Shown here: positions 32,401 to 42,671 of the stretch, in pieces
How the letters are laid out: each line of letters opens with the position of its first letter
Numbering within the stretch: position 1 is the stretch's first letter
Source: Dermacentor variabilis
Taxonomy: Eukaryota; Arthropoda; Arachnida; Ixodida; Ixodidae
DNA length: 64,000 nucleotides
Direction of reading: 5' to 3'
NCBI RefSeq assembly: GCF_050947875.1
Contig: NC_134574.1
Coordinates: 157,956,699-158,020,698 of the forward strand
Notes under the pieces: model-generated
Database searches by the model: none
What the model saw: only the letters and a program-made list of their open reading frames with translations
What the model was told of the DNA's origin: nothing
Program-made: the position numbers and the translations under genes

Positions 32401-35400
32401 TGTTTTAACTGTTCTCCGTTTACTACCTTTTAAACACACAGGTTTTCTAACCATAGGCGAGAAAATGTGGTAGACATTGTAGTACATTGGTCGCCTGGCC
32501 GTAAATTCAGTCTGGGCTTCTTGTTTGTCCAAACGAATGGGCATTCTTCCAGGGCAATTCGACGCCAAGCTGCTCCCCCATGCAATAGTTCAGGCAAAGA
32601 TCTACTGGGGGCCATGTTTTTGTAACAATTACTTTGATATTTAATTCTTTCGATGCGAATACATCAATGGCTCATTGAGTGAAAAGCTGGCCTCCGGCGT
32701 CTGTAGCAGCAAAACGGCACCTAAATTTCCATTGGCTGTAATGTCACATCACGAGCGCGGCTTGATAGAGCTGAGCAGGCGAAAGGGAACACCTGCTGCC
32801 GCAGTAGCGTGCTAGGTGTTGCGTGAGGGGAGAGGGCATCACGGCAATGCCAAATCATCCTCGCTCTCAGAAGGCTGTGTTATCCGTGTGCTCCTTTTCC
32901 TCGCAAGCTCTCGTCTGCGTTCTAATTGAGCCTCAGTAATGCCAAATAAAAATGAACCAAGTGCCTGAATGCACTCACTTGCCCGTGAGGAGTTCATAAC
33001 TAAGTAAGAAGTGCTTGGGTGTCCTCGGATTTTTGTCTTTTGTTGTTGGCTCGCATGAAGCTATGTCCTTGCTGAAGGATTGGCGATTTGTTGAGGTAGG
33101 GATTAAAAGAATAGAATCGAACAGAATTGAATGGAATCACTACAAGATATCATCCCAGGGCGTAGCTCACGAAAGGTGTTAATTGGTGTTTGTCCTCCTT
33201 CAGGTTCAGCTAAGTGTGGAGGACATTGAAATGATCCTGAACACGCTCATCTATGATGGGAAAGTGGAAAGGACAGTCGTCTGCGGCTCGAGCAGCCTGG
33301 GAGGCTCTTCAAAGGACAGTTCTCCCGGAGAAGACTTGGTGAATCTCTACCGTGCCGTCGAGCCATTGATTGACAGCGCGGGCCTGATGCGCATGCCCTG
33401 TGGAACATGTCCTGTGAGACATTTTTTCATATCGCACTTATTTAGTAGTATCTGCAATCTTAGTCTGTAGGAACGTCCCACTAACTTTAGCCAAGTTTTC
33501 AAAATATTCTGGTGCGCGACAGCAGGATGCAGCTGAAAGCATGTTCGAGACTCTACTGAAAAATTTTGCCAATTTGTGGCATTCTGTGTGGTTGCATAGT
33601 TAGTCAAGATTACTTAATTAATTTCACAAATAACAAAGTTGAGGAAAACACCTAATCAGAAAGTTGCGAAGTGTTCCAGGAAACGTCAGATTCAGCAGTG
33701 CGTGATAGAGAAAGCTCCAGAATTATGAAAAAATCCTTTTGACTAGCCTTTGTGTGGTGCAATTGCAGTGCTCTCAAGCTTGCCACACATAAACAAAGAA
33801 TGCTTTTAACCTAGTGCGCTGCAGCTTTGGAGATGGGTTTGCATGCGGCTCACCCTTCGAGCGATAGTCAGGAAAGGGCATGATGCTCCTCCACTCCGCA
33901 ACGCACAAAGGTGCAGCGACAGGGTTTGTCGACTCTCCGACAAGCGCAGAGAAGGCTCTTGAATCAGATTTCCAACAAACACGCGTTTATTAATCCAAGA
34001 TACAACACAATCTGACAGTCATGGCCCTTACGGGCAAAGGCTCTCTGCAAGATCGATCAAATGTGCGTGCCTGCTGCGCTAGGGCTAACTACGTAGTAGT
34101 ACACCAAGCGCGAGAATGAGACGTTGCGAGAGCAAATGTCCCAGGTAAGTGACGTATGCTCGTGCGGTGACTCGACGCCGGGAGGGAGAAGCACAGTTTC
34201 CATGGGAAGCTTGCTCTGGCGTGCAAGCAGTGTCTGCCATGTTGCCACTGGGATGGCAGTTCCCATTGAACGAACTAAGCACCCCGCACGAACTAGGATA
34301 CGACACGGTGGAGGGCACTTCAATCCCCACATCGCGGAGAAAGTGATAAAACCGTGGTGCAGATATTGGCTTCAAAATTCATGCAAGCAGTCTTTATCGG
34401 TTGCACTGCTGAAAGCTACAGGCACTGCTGTCCACAATTCTGATAAGCAGAATGAGGAACCTGAAATCATTGCTGTTGTGTCACTTTCTCGGTGGCAGGG
34501 CAACTAGCTTAAATGTGCTGTATGTTTGTAGGCAGTATGACTGAACGCACTGCGATTGCGACAGGCAGCCGTCACATTTTTTTGTGTGCATATTTCGGAG
34601 GCTTTGTTTGTGATGCAGACAAACTGATTGCATAGGACTTCAAATATTTCTTCAGGTGTTCTGAAGAATTCTCTACAATTTCCTCATTAAAATTCTCTAA
34701 ATCTATGATTTATGGAGTTGATCAATTACTTGAGCAGCAACAGCACAAAAAAAAGAAGAAAGTGGTTGTAGGAAAGGGACAGACAGTAGCACTTTCCTAC
34801 GTCTCCAGTATAAATTCGTACACTGATGAAACAAGACTATGGAACAGGGTAAATAAGTTAATAGGTCGGGAGTCGCATCCCCTACCCTTAGTAAGTAGTC
34901 AAAGTGATAGCTTGCAAGATCAGGTGGATTGTCTGGTGGAATGTGCTAGCAGACCAAATAGCCTCATCAGTTACATTGCAAGCTACTTCTACCACTGCAG
35001 TCCTTGCTACAGATCTGAAGCCTTTCTTACAAAAGAAGTTGCAAAGCCACTGGCAACGCTTGTGGGACACTGAGACAAATAATAAGCTACATGTGATTGC
35101 ACCCCTATAGCACCTATAATATTTTACTGAATGGTAATGAGCTTCCAACCTGTGATAGATGTGGCGAGAGGCTGACCGAATGCCCTTCACGTCTTCTTGG
35201 AGTGTCGGGAAGCTGAAGCTGAGAGGAACATATTCCTCTAGCATACCGCCAGCACGCCCCTCTCCGTCCTGTAATGTTTCTCAGCGCAGATCTGTTCTTT
35301 GACACCAAAGCAGTTATAGGCTTCTTGAGTGATGTAGAATTGCATGTTTTTAGCCCCATAAATTCATAGCACATCCTCTTTCGAGAGGATGCCGCTGTGA

Positions 35401-37017
35401 TAGTAGTTTTGTATAGCACATGCCTCCAGGTCCTTGTGTTTCAAGGGCTTTGTGAAGGCGGTAGTGCTTCTTGCAAACGTTTACCTCTGACATTTTACTA
35501 TATCACCATTGTTTCACAATGCATTTTTTGTGCCCATAGCACAGCGCATTAACCATTGGCATAATTTTATCTCATATAGGTTTTATGCACTTTACAGCGA
35601 CTGCTTTTTAGGCCCCTTTACAGCCACGTAACATCTACCTCTCATTATTCATAGCGCCACTGCGAACTCATTAACACCGGCCGACTGCTCTTTGGCCATA
35701 TTTGGCCCTTGCGCCACAAAACACCACATTCATCATCATCACCTTAAATCTTGTTCTTTTGCGCTGCTTCTTCTGAAGTTATAAATCAACCAACTCAAAT
35801 GCATATGCTTTTGCAGTTCATGAATTAATCTTCACTAATTGGAATAACTAAAGGTAGTGCAATAAAAGCACATGCTTTTCTCCATAGAGTGACCAACAAC
35901 GTGCTTTTAGTAGTCTCATCCTCCTGTAGATCCATCTGCCACCATGACCATAAGGGGGCACTGGCCAACACTCCCGGGGCTAGGTCTATTACACATGCAC
36001 CAATGCACAAGAAAGTGGATGGGAGGGTGGCTGCCACATCAACTCAATAATAGAGCATTGCATGTGTTATGTGGAAGATGTTGGTTGAGCTTTCACCTGC
36101 GACAAGTCGTCTTTTCGTCCACTTTTATTTCCCTTTTCCTTATTATTTCTACATTTCAGTTAAACATGTCTTTTTCCCATATGCTAACTTTGGCTTCATT
36201 CTATGTTGGCTTCATACGGTTGTAAAAAAAAATTTTTTTTTTAATGATGCCGCTTGATTCCTCTTATTCTTCTTAATTGGTGCACCTGTATCGTTTTCTC
36301 AAACTTTGACAAGTTTGCTGGGACGCCCTGTATATGAATACCATAACGAGCTTTTGGTCTGGGCGTTGTGTACAATTCTAAAAGTAACAAAGAAGCTATG
36401 TGACTGCTTGGAATTGTTCACTTATTAAGACATAGTAATGATAGCTGAGGTGATGTTATGTTTACTTCGGTAAATGCATTTATGCAAGCACTTCATATGG
36501 CGTTTGTCACTCATGGTGTGTTGACACCATATTGGGATGTGTAGAGGCTGTTTATTTACTGTTCCGCCCTCCGACAAATGTCTCTTGTTTATGGTTCATT
36601 ACACAAGCAATGTGGCTGCGCACTCCAAGTAACCTGCCTTTCCGCTATCGCGAAAGGTGTTTAAATGTTTAATACACCAAACTGTAGTCCTCTACGTAGT
36701 GTGCATAAAGTGTTGCACCTAATTAGCTCGTTGCCCATGCGTTGAGCTGCATAGTAATGCACTCCCAATTTTTTTGTCACTTCAACACTGAACATCCATG
36801 CTGCAGTGGTTAGAACACCTGGCACGGAACTGATAGCGCACATCCTCTGTGTTGCAGGACAGCAATAGCCTTAATGAAACTCATCTTTCAGGTGATCCAC
36901 AACTGCTACGAGGGTGGTGCGGTTTCCCCAGCTACGTGTCAGTACTTCAAGAAGTGGCTGTCTGAAGACTTCGACGATAACGGGACGTTTGAGGACGGTA
37001 TGCACACCCTGCGATGA
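26492..37017 (+). CDS. POLR3F: RNA polymerase III subunit RPC6 (nine exons, ~338 aa)
   Basis: RPC6 is a winged-helix subunit of the Pol III heterotrimer RPC3-RPC6-RPC7. It contacts TFIIIB and helps open promoters of tRNA and 5S genes. Exons are 26492-26550, 26652-26769, 26867-26937, 27002-27069, 27167-27279, 29609-29752, 31009-31116, 33204-33413 and 36892-37017. All junctions are GT..AG and the frame is continuous. Conserved stretches include SLESKKLIKAVKSVS, VYMLYNLEPDRSVTGGAWYS, FESEFVEVLNQQC and MILNTLIYDGKVE. Winged helices occupy the first ~230 residues. The C-terminal Fe-S ligands are all present, C293, C296, C302 and C313, with the human spacing. Human RPC6 is 316 residues; the extra length is mainly the C-terminal tail. 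Exon 9 also has a donor (GAGGACG|GTATGC, 36997/36998), so the last codons may differ in a spliced form. Confidence 0.95.
28759..29479. mobile_element. Probable TTAA-type MITE in POLR3F intron 5
   Basis: The left end (CTCTTTCCCCACCAAGGGGG) and the right end read inverted (CTCATTCCGTACCGCGCCCA) look like diverged terminal repeats. TTAA flanks the right end (29480-29483) and TTGA, one change away, the left (28755-28758). This suits a piggyBac-type element. No transposase is present. Confidence 0.4.
29944..30242. mobile_element. Inverted-repeat element in POLR3F intron 6
   Basis: GGTGACAGAAGAGCAGACAC then CACAA (about 29949-29974) is repeated inverted at about 30211-30236 (TTGTGGTGTCTGCTCTTCTG then TCATCC). 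The 235-bp centre is AT-rich and non-coding. The right end runs into the dispersed repeat shared with 22.4 kb and 30.8 kb. Confidence 0.65.
31132..31200. mobile_element. One end of a pogo-type MITE
   Basis: TACTGTATTTACCCGTATTT then AATGCGCATC, 16 bp into POLR3F intron 7, matches the termini of the element at 62623-63578 (CCGTATTTACTCAATTCC and its partner). I found no matching right end, so this is a truncated copy. Confidence 0.4.
31201..33170. other. POLR3F intron 7, no further gene
   Basis: Both-strand ORFs (up to 152 codons near 31192-31650) have no domain and overlap each other. 32640-32950 looks like an unclassified repeat. No additional exon is supported. Confidence 0.4.
33895..34345 (-). 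mobile_element. LTR-like remnant in POLR3F intron 8
   Basis: The minus strand has AATAAACGCGTG (about 33980-33992) downstream of a GC-richer 300-bp block, an arrangement like the presumed LTR at 15.9-16.6 kb. No pol lies nearby and the ends are not defined. Confidence 0.3.
34705..35745 (+). mobile_element. Internally deleted LINE remnant
   Basis: 34705-35073 encodes the linker between endonuclease and RT of a non-LTR element (SYVSSINSYTDETRLWNRVN). From about 35043 the sequence jumps to the ORF2 C-terminus: WDTETNNKLHVIAPL, then a CDRCGERL...C-type knuckle near 35150-35210 in shifted frames. The RT itself is missing. The 3' UTR ends with TTTGGCCCTTGCGCCACAAA and a short CATCATCATCACC tail (about 35695-35745). 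This is a dead copy. Confidence 0.7.
35746..36880. other. POLR3F intron 8, remainder
   Basis: No exon or clear element. A TGCAGTGGTTAGAACACCTG segment near 36802 faintly resembles a tRNA D arm, without supporting arms. Confidence 0.4.
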
Positions 37018-37850
37018 GTGTTAACCAGATGTCCCTAGCTGTTAGATAAGCTTGCCTCACAGCTTTGCTTGATGTAGAAGTCTAACGAATTGCTTAACTA
37101 ATTAATCAAACGTCCCTAGCATAGATAATACCAACCCACAGTGCTGTTTAAGGTAGAACTCTAACCGATTCCTAATCTGCAAAGGATGACAACTCGTAAT
37201 TTCGTTAACACTTTCAGGACAGTGCCTATAAGCCATCGATCATACATGATCGACGGTTTTGCCTATGCTGGGATTATGCAGTTTAGTGTATATATGTACC
37301 AACAAGTGTGAGCAGCCGGGTCCCCATGAGTTGGCTTTTGATGTAGTAGTTTGAAAGCTGTGTGACAAATATCTTGTTCGGGGGTACAGGATATTCATGG
37401 ATAATTTTTACACTTCTACATGCTTATGTGGTAATTTCCTCGACTGAAAAACGTTGGCTTGCGGAACCACACACAAAGGATTGCTGAGGATTTCCTGCCG
37501 AACTGAAAGATGCACGACGGGGGAAAAAAAAAAACTTGTCTTGGCAGCATTCAATGGTTGTGCAATCATAACATCCTGTACCTTACCTTCAGTGGGAAAA
37601 CTGGCGTGTTGTCAACATGAGGAGCACAGTTCATGCACCAAACGACCCGGTCACTGAAAAAGGAAGGGAAAAAGGGGAAACACCTGGACTCTGATAGCTG
37701 TGACAAAACCTTTGCTGGTCTATGATTATAATGTTGGCATGCTAGGCATTGATAAATTAGATCAAATAATTAATTGGCTACTATAATGTTCTAATGAGAA
37801 GCGTGTGGTGGTGAAAGACTCTCTTCTTCCATTGCGTCAATATTGCATGT
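37018..37850. other. POLR3F 3' flank or alternative intron
   Basis: No AATAAA follows the exon 9 stop codon within several hundred bases, which raises the possibility that this is intron rather than 3' UTR. Confidence 0.4.
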
Positions 37851-38197
37851 GTGAAAAGTTTTGTACTATTCCAAGCGCACCGCGCATTGCACTTAGAGAT
37901 TCCCGAGCTAGCAGGCAATGCCGGGTTTGACCGCCTGGCTTTAAGGGAAGAGCTCATTCAACAGCTTCTGAATCTTGACTGTGCCAAGCGAGCTCACACT
38001 CCTCCACCACCCTCCACGAGACACGTGCTCCACAAGCCAGAAAAAGTGGTGAAGCGCAAATACTGCAAACTGTGCTATGAATAGAAGAAAATCGAGCTCA
38101 ATATGAATGTCTTTTGCAGCACATGCAAAGTTCATTTGTGTTTTACCACTGCCTGGAACTGTTTCCTCGAGTGGCACAAGAACCGCGGGAACTGAGT
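37851..38197 (+). pseudogene. piggyBac-type transposase, C-terminal fragment
   Basis: The frame encodes AHRALHLEIPELAGNAGFDR, then LREELIQQLL, a Pro-rich linker and a basic cysteine cluster, KRKYCKLCYE. One in-frame stop follows, and the same frame then continues with VFCSTCKVHLCF and CFLEWHK. That CxxC..CxxC..CxxxxH arrangement is the C-terminal zinc-binding motif of piggyBac transposases. The catalytic domain is absent upstream and the stop breaks the finger, so it is a remnant. Confidence 0.7.
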
Positions 38198-38459
38198 GCT
38201 GACCACAGGTGCCAGAGTTCACACAAAGAAGGACAGTTGTAGATAGGCGCGCCAAATTTTCATAAGCAAGAAACGAGGCAATGTAGCACATTTTGTATAT
38301 TTTAGATTTTTTTTATTGTTGTTTCTTACTTGTATATCCATACAAAGCTTTTCCAACTTTTTTTATGTTCGTCTCTCAGCAAATTTTCAATTAGAGATTT
38401 CTTAGTATTATATACAACTTTTAAGTCTATTTATTTCTGCATGAAAGACCAGCTAATTA

Positions 38460-38745
38460 GCTGCATTTTGATATAGAGGGTGTTTTTCTATTTAGATGCA
38501 CCAAATTTTTAACGTTAGAAAAATGTAAATCACGGTAACGTTATGTTTACCATAGTGTATTGATTAGCAGCCTCTAGATAATAGAGAAACATCTGCAATT
38601 ACGTGCGTAATTAGCGAAGTTACTGTAATTAACTTTCTAATTATCAACAATAGGTGGCTACAGCAAATAAGTATTTTGGGGCCCGTCCTCGAGGCTACCT
38701 ATCCCTGCGATCAAATTTTGAATAGCGGAGTTCATGTGGGAGCTA
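38460..38745. repeat. Unclassified AT-rich dispersed repeat
   Basis: GGTGTTTTTCTATTTAGATG and ATTACGTGCGTAATTAGCGA have the look of a widespread arthropod MITE-like repeat. No terminal repeats were found, so the class is uncertain. Confidence 0.35.
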
Positions 38746-39587
38746 CGCGAACAATTAGTTTCCCTTGGAAGGCTCCTTGAAACAGAAACTGGCTGGCAAA
38801 AGAGCGTCTATGTCGTCGATGTTGCCACCCACCCGCCTTTCATCACGTCTCCGAGGTCACAGCCGATCCGACGAAGTTTATCACCTGCCTTTGCTACCCT
38901 CTCCACTGCTGCATTCTTCTCGTCGCCATGTATTCTCAGCAACTCCATACAGCACAGCGAAAGATGCAAACACATCAGAAGAAAGGCTCCTCCATTGTCT
39001 GCCCCTAATCGCCCTCCGCACGCCTGAGTGGAAGCTTCATAAAAGGTTCACTGGCACACAATGGCCTTAGCCCCATTCCATTCTCAGAACACACAGCTGG
39101 TTCTTGTCATGTTGGTGCCATCATCCCCTGTTGGCTGACCAATTGACAGGTTTTTAACCTTGGTGACATCATGCGCAGCACCCTGCCAGTGTTACAACGG
39201 GGGAAGGAGGGACTGGAAAAGCCTGGAGAGGAACACAAGATTGTTTTTTGAATTCGTGGGTTCCCCATGGCAGGTGGCGCTGCCGTCCTTGTCAAGTATA
39301 ACTGTCACAGTATACTGTACATGGTGCATCTTTATTTAGAAGGTCTAAGGAAAATGTCAATGGTGGTTTAAAGGGCCTTTAATGCAGAACCCCTAGTAGC
39401 ATTTGACATGCTGGAGTGAAGTTTCAGTTGTGGATAGCCCACCAAGCCAATTAATTTTTAACTGAAGTAACATTTCATTGTTTCTTTTTAATGCATTAGG
39501 TGTCAAAGTGGAAAAAAGTATGTTTGTGAAGTGTGGAAAGTTAGTCATATGTTAGAGAGGGAATGGGAGAGCATAGAAGAAAAAAAC
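38746..39587. other. No gene seen
   Basis: Short overlapping ORFs without domains. Confidence 0.4.
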
Positions 39588-39617
39588 ACACACACACACA
39601 CACGTATATATATATAA
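39588..39617. repeat. (CA)n(TA)n microsatellite
   Basis: A short compound microsatellite at the 3'-truncated edge of the Ty3/gypsy fragment. Confidence 0.85.
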
Positions 39618-39628
39618 TGGCCACCCGA

Positions 39629-41080
39629 TCAGCTCGGTGCACCAGCTTGCTGAGGGCCCCAAATAAAGACAGCGCCTTTCTTGGGGAGCCCAGTAAGTGT
39701 AACGTTCGCAAAATTTTGTATGAACTGACGGAAGTAGGAGCAGAGGCCCAAAAAACTGCAAACGTCCTTGGCGTACGTTGGCACGGGAAAGTCCTTCACT
39801 GCCTGCATATTATCTTGATCAGCACCTGCACCAGAAGAATCTACGAAATGTCTGGGCACAGAAATTTCATGACTGAAGTGGCATTTGGATGAATTTAGTT
39901 CTAGCCTAGCCTGACAGAAAACAGATAGGATCGTCGATAGGTGTTCAAAGTGTGTCGCAAAGTCAGAGAAAAAACGATCATACCGTCCAGGTAACAGGCA
40001 GATGGACCACTTGAAACCATGTAGGAGGGTGTCCATCATTCGTTCAAATGTGGCCGGGGCATTACATAAACCAAAAGGCATCACTTTGAACTGATAAAGG
40101 CAGTCAGGAGTAATAAAAGCCGTCTTCTCGCAGTCCGTGTCATCGATGGCAATTTGTCAGTAGCCGGAGTGAAGGTCTATGGACGAATGTCCATCTTGTG
40201 CTCCATGGAGGCAATCCAGGGCATCGTCAGTGTGTGGTAGCGGATAGACGTCCCGCTTTGTTACCTTGTTGAGGTGTCCATAATCCACGCAACATCGCCA
40301 ATTGTTGTCCTTCTTTTGAACTAGTACAACAGGGGATGCCCGTGGGCTGCAAGAAGGTTCAATGATGTCATAAGAAAGCATCTTGTCAACTTCGTGTTCA
40401 ATGATGTGTAGTTCAGTGGGTGAGACGTGGTAGGGTCGCCGATGAATTGGGCTTACATAACCTGTGTTAATTCAATGCTTGACAACAGATGTTTGTCCTG
40501 CAGGACGGTCTCCAAGGTCGAATATGTTCCAGTACGAGGCAAGGAGGCAGCGTAGTTTATGAGCACACTGGAGCGGAATGGTCGGGAGTATAATCATTTT
40601 CTTTAAGGCATTAAAGTCTGAAGGGGCAAGAGAGGAAGCAAGAGTTACACACGAGGAGTTGTCACAAGTTAAAAGCCGAAGTGTGGTAGTCTCGGGCTGG
40701 CATGATTTACGACAGCGATATGCCACAAGGGATTTGTATACAAAGTCTAAACTTCACAAGCGGAAGACAGGATGTGTTGTCCATAATGGTAATGACGGTG
40801 CGAGGAAACATGAAGTTATGCACGAGCAGGACGTCTAGATCAGAGAATATGATGTATTCATTATCTGGTGTACGTGGAACAGAGGAAACATCTATGTCGG
40901 TAACAGCAAGATGGAGGAGGCGAATATGTTCTGTGGAACAGAGCCGTAACGAAGCACTGTCGGGAGGACCAATAGCAACATATATACACATCGTGCAAGT
41001 GACGGTTGTCTGCACCAGACCACAGTCAGTTGCACTTCACTCTTCGAAGAGGCAAGGATGAATGTGGACTTAGCTCCTGA
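39629..41080 (-). pseudogene. Ty3/gypsy retrotransposon pol remnant
   Basis: Minus-strand segments in pol order. A protease-like region lies at about 41015-40707. The RT N-terminus (about 40381-40157) has VVLVQKKDNNWRCCVDYGHL and DVYPLPHTDDALDCL. The RT palm and connection (40084-39629) has MPFGLCNAPATFERMMDTLL, then a block resembling FLGLCSYFRQFIQNFA. The catalytic YLDD region is frameshifted and reads YLDG in its own frame (about 39985-39974). RNase H, integrase and LTRs are missing, and the left edge abuts a microsatellite. The copy is old and inactive. Confidence 0.85.
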
Positions 41081-42212
41081 ACGACATTTTTCAATGTGGT
41101 GAACACAGTTTGAATCGTGGATCTGGGACATCAAAGAAGTGCAGCGTAATTTCTCTCAAATTTTTTGTGCAAAGGTGCTCTCCATGGCTAGAAATAAAGG
41201 TGATAAAGTTTTTATTATTCTTGAGATGGGAATGTTTGGGCATCGTGGCTTCTCATTTAAACGTGAAATTAATTGCGAGGTTAAAGTGTGCTAGGGAAAA
41301 GTGTTGAGTAGACAGGCATTTTTGAAGCAACTTCTCGTGTTGGAAATGAGCGATATTATGGCACAATGACATGTTTAGCAGGCCCAGAAGGAATTTGTGC
41401 TTTTGGCAATGCATTTGAATATGTGCTTGCAGCATATTTCTTTTCTTCATTTTTCTCTCCTTGGACAGGGTAGCCATTTGAATGTTCTTGTGTCTGTCCT
41501 GCCGAGATAACATTGCCCAGCATTTCACTACTTTGATAATCAGGTGCTGTGTTGTGGTTCATCCTGTAAAATGCAGAAGTATTTCTCAAGCAACTCTTCA
41601 CAGCAGGGATCACTGGCAAGTATTGTGCTAGCACAGCGACCCCTAGCTACATCGCAGCTGCAAGTTGCTGCTGCCACAATGTCTCATGGATTTGCCTAGT
41701 CTTTGGAGCTTCAGATGGCTGTGTCATATTGCAAATTGACGATTTTCAATAAAATATTACACTATATAAGTGCAAGTTTGCAAAGACCGATCGCCTTGCT
41801 GAGTTGAGGGAGGTGCGAGTGTTTTGAAGTTTAGGATGAAGCATAATAGATGTCACAAGCTCAAAGAGCAGACAAATCCATGTACTGCTACGAACCATCA
41901 TTCCTGTGGTAGTCAGACGATTGCAGGGCCACTGTTCCCTTAAATGATTTTTGCAGGAAGCTTCGTGGCTGCCATAAGCACAGAGCAAATTGTTTGCGTG
42001 ATGATAAAAAATGTTGCTCAAAACTTTCTTCCTTTCCAGTGTTCTGACAAGAGGAGCAACAGCAACACCTTGTACAGTTAAGAAGACAAATTAAAACAGT
42101 ACTGACACATTTGTTTCAACTTACTTTATTGACAATATTTTATCCTCATTACCCCCGCCCTTCTCTCTTCGCAACTATCTTGGAAACTTCATGATCTGCT
42201 AACCCTTTGCAG
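41081..42212. other. No gene seen
   Basis: AT-rich sequence with small ORFs on both strands and no domain. Confidence 0.4.
42125..42130 (-). terminator. Candidate DPY30 poly(A) signal
   Basis: The first AATAAA on the minus strand after the DPY30 stop codon (42672), giving a 3' UTR of about 560 bp. If used, the DPY30 3' UTR would overlap the possible POLR3F terminal exon. Confidence 0.4.
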
Positions 42213-42535
42213 TGAACAAGGAGGACATCAACACTATGTCCAAGAAAAAACAAGCCTCATTCGGCGGCAGCTGCATTTCATGGGCGGGTTGTTTTTTTGC
42301 CAAGAAACAATTGTGCGCACACATTGGCCACGTGATCTGCACTAGATCCGTGCTTGCACAATTAAAATCACCGTGTGTCTTTTCTTTTTACCAGATTTTT
42401 CTAAAATGCTCCTTGGAGCTTTCAAAGTGGTTGGAGTGTGTCACGCATGTGCAATTCTTCTGTGGTTCTCGAAGCAAGTGCACAATTCAAACGGACAGAC
42501 TTCGCTTCTGGCGTTGCCACACCTTGTAAAATAAA
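42213..42535 (+). other. Possible alternative last exon of POLR3F
   Basis: CCCTTTGCAG|TGAACAAGGAGG is a good acceptor. If joined to the exon 9 donor at 36997/36998 the frame continues as VNKEDINTMSKKKQASF and stays open to TAA at 42527-42529, with AATAAA directly after (42530-42535). The latter part of the peptide is cysteine-rich and does not look conserved. Without transcript data this remains a possibility only. Confidence 0.3.
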
Positions 42536-42671
42536 TGCTTCAAAATCAGAAGGAAAGAATAACTGTGGCAGCAAGGGAAAGCAATAAAGCAACGTCGTCC
42601 ACATGCTTGTAAATAATTACATAAAGGAAAAATATACACAACATATCTCTCTGCCCAGTCCCACCCCTGCT

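Noticed and set aside
36802..36850. tRNA-like sequence before POLR3F exon 9
   Set aside because: Only a D-arm-like stretch is present; no anticodon or T arm.
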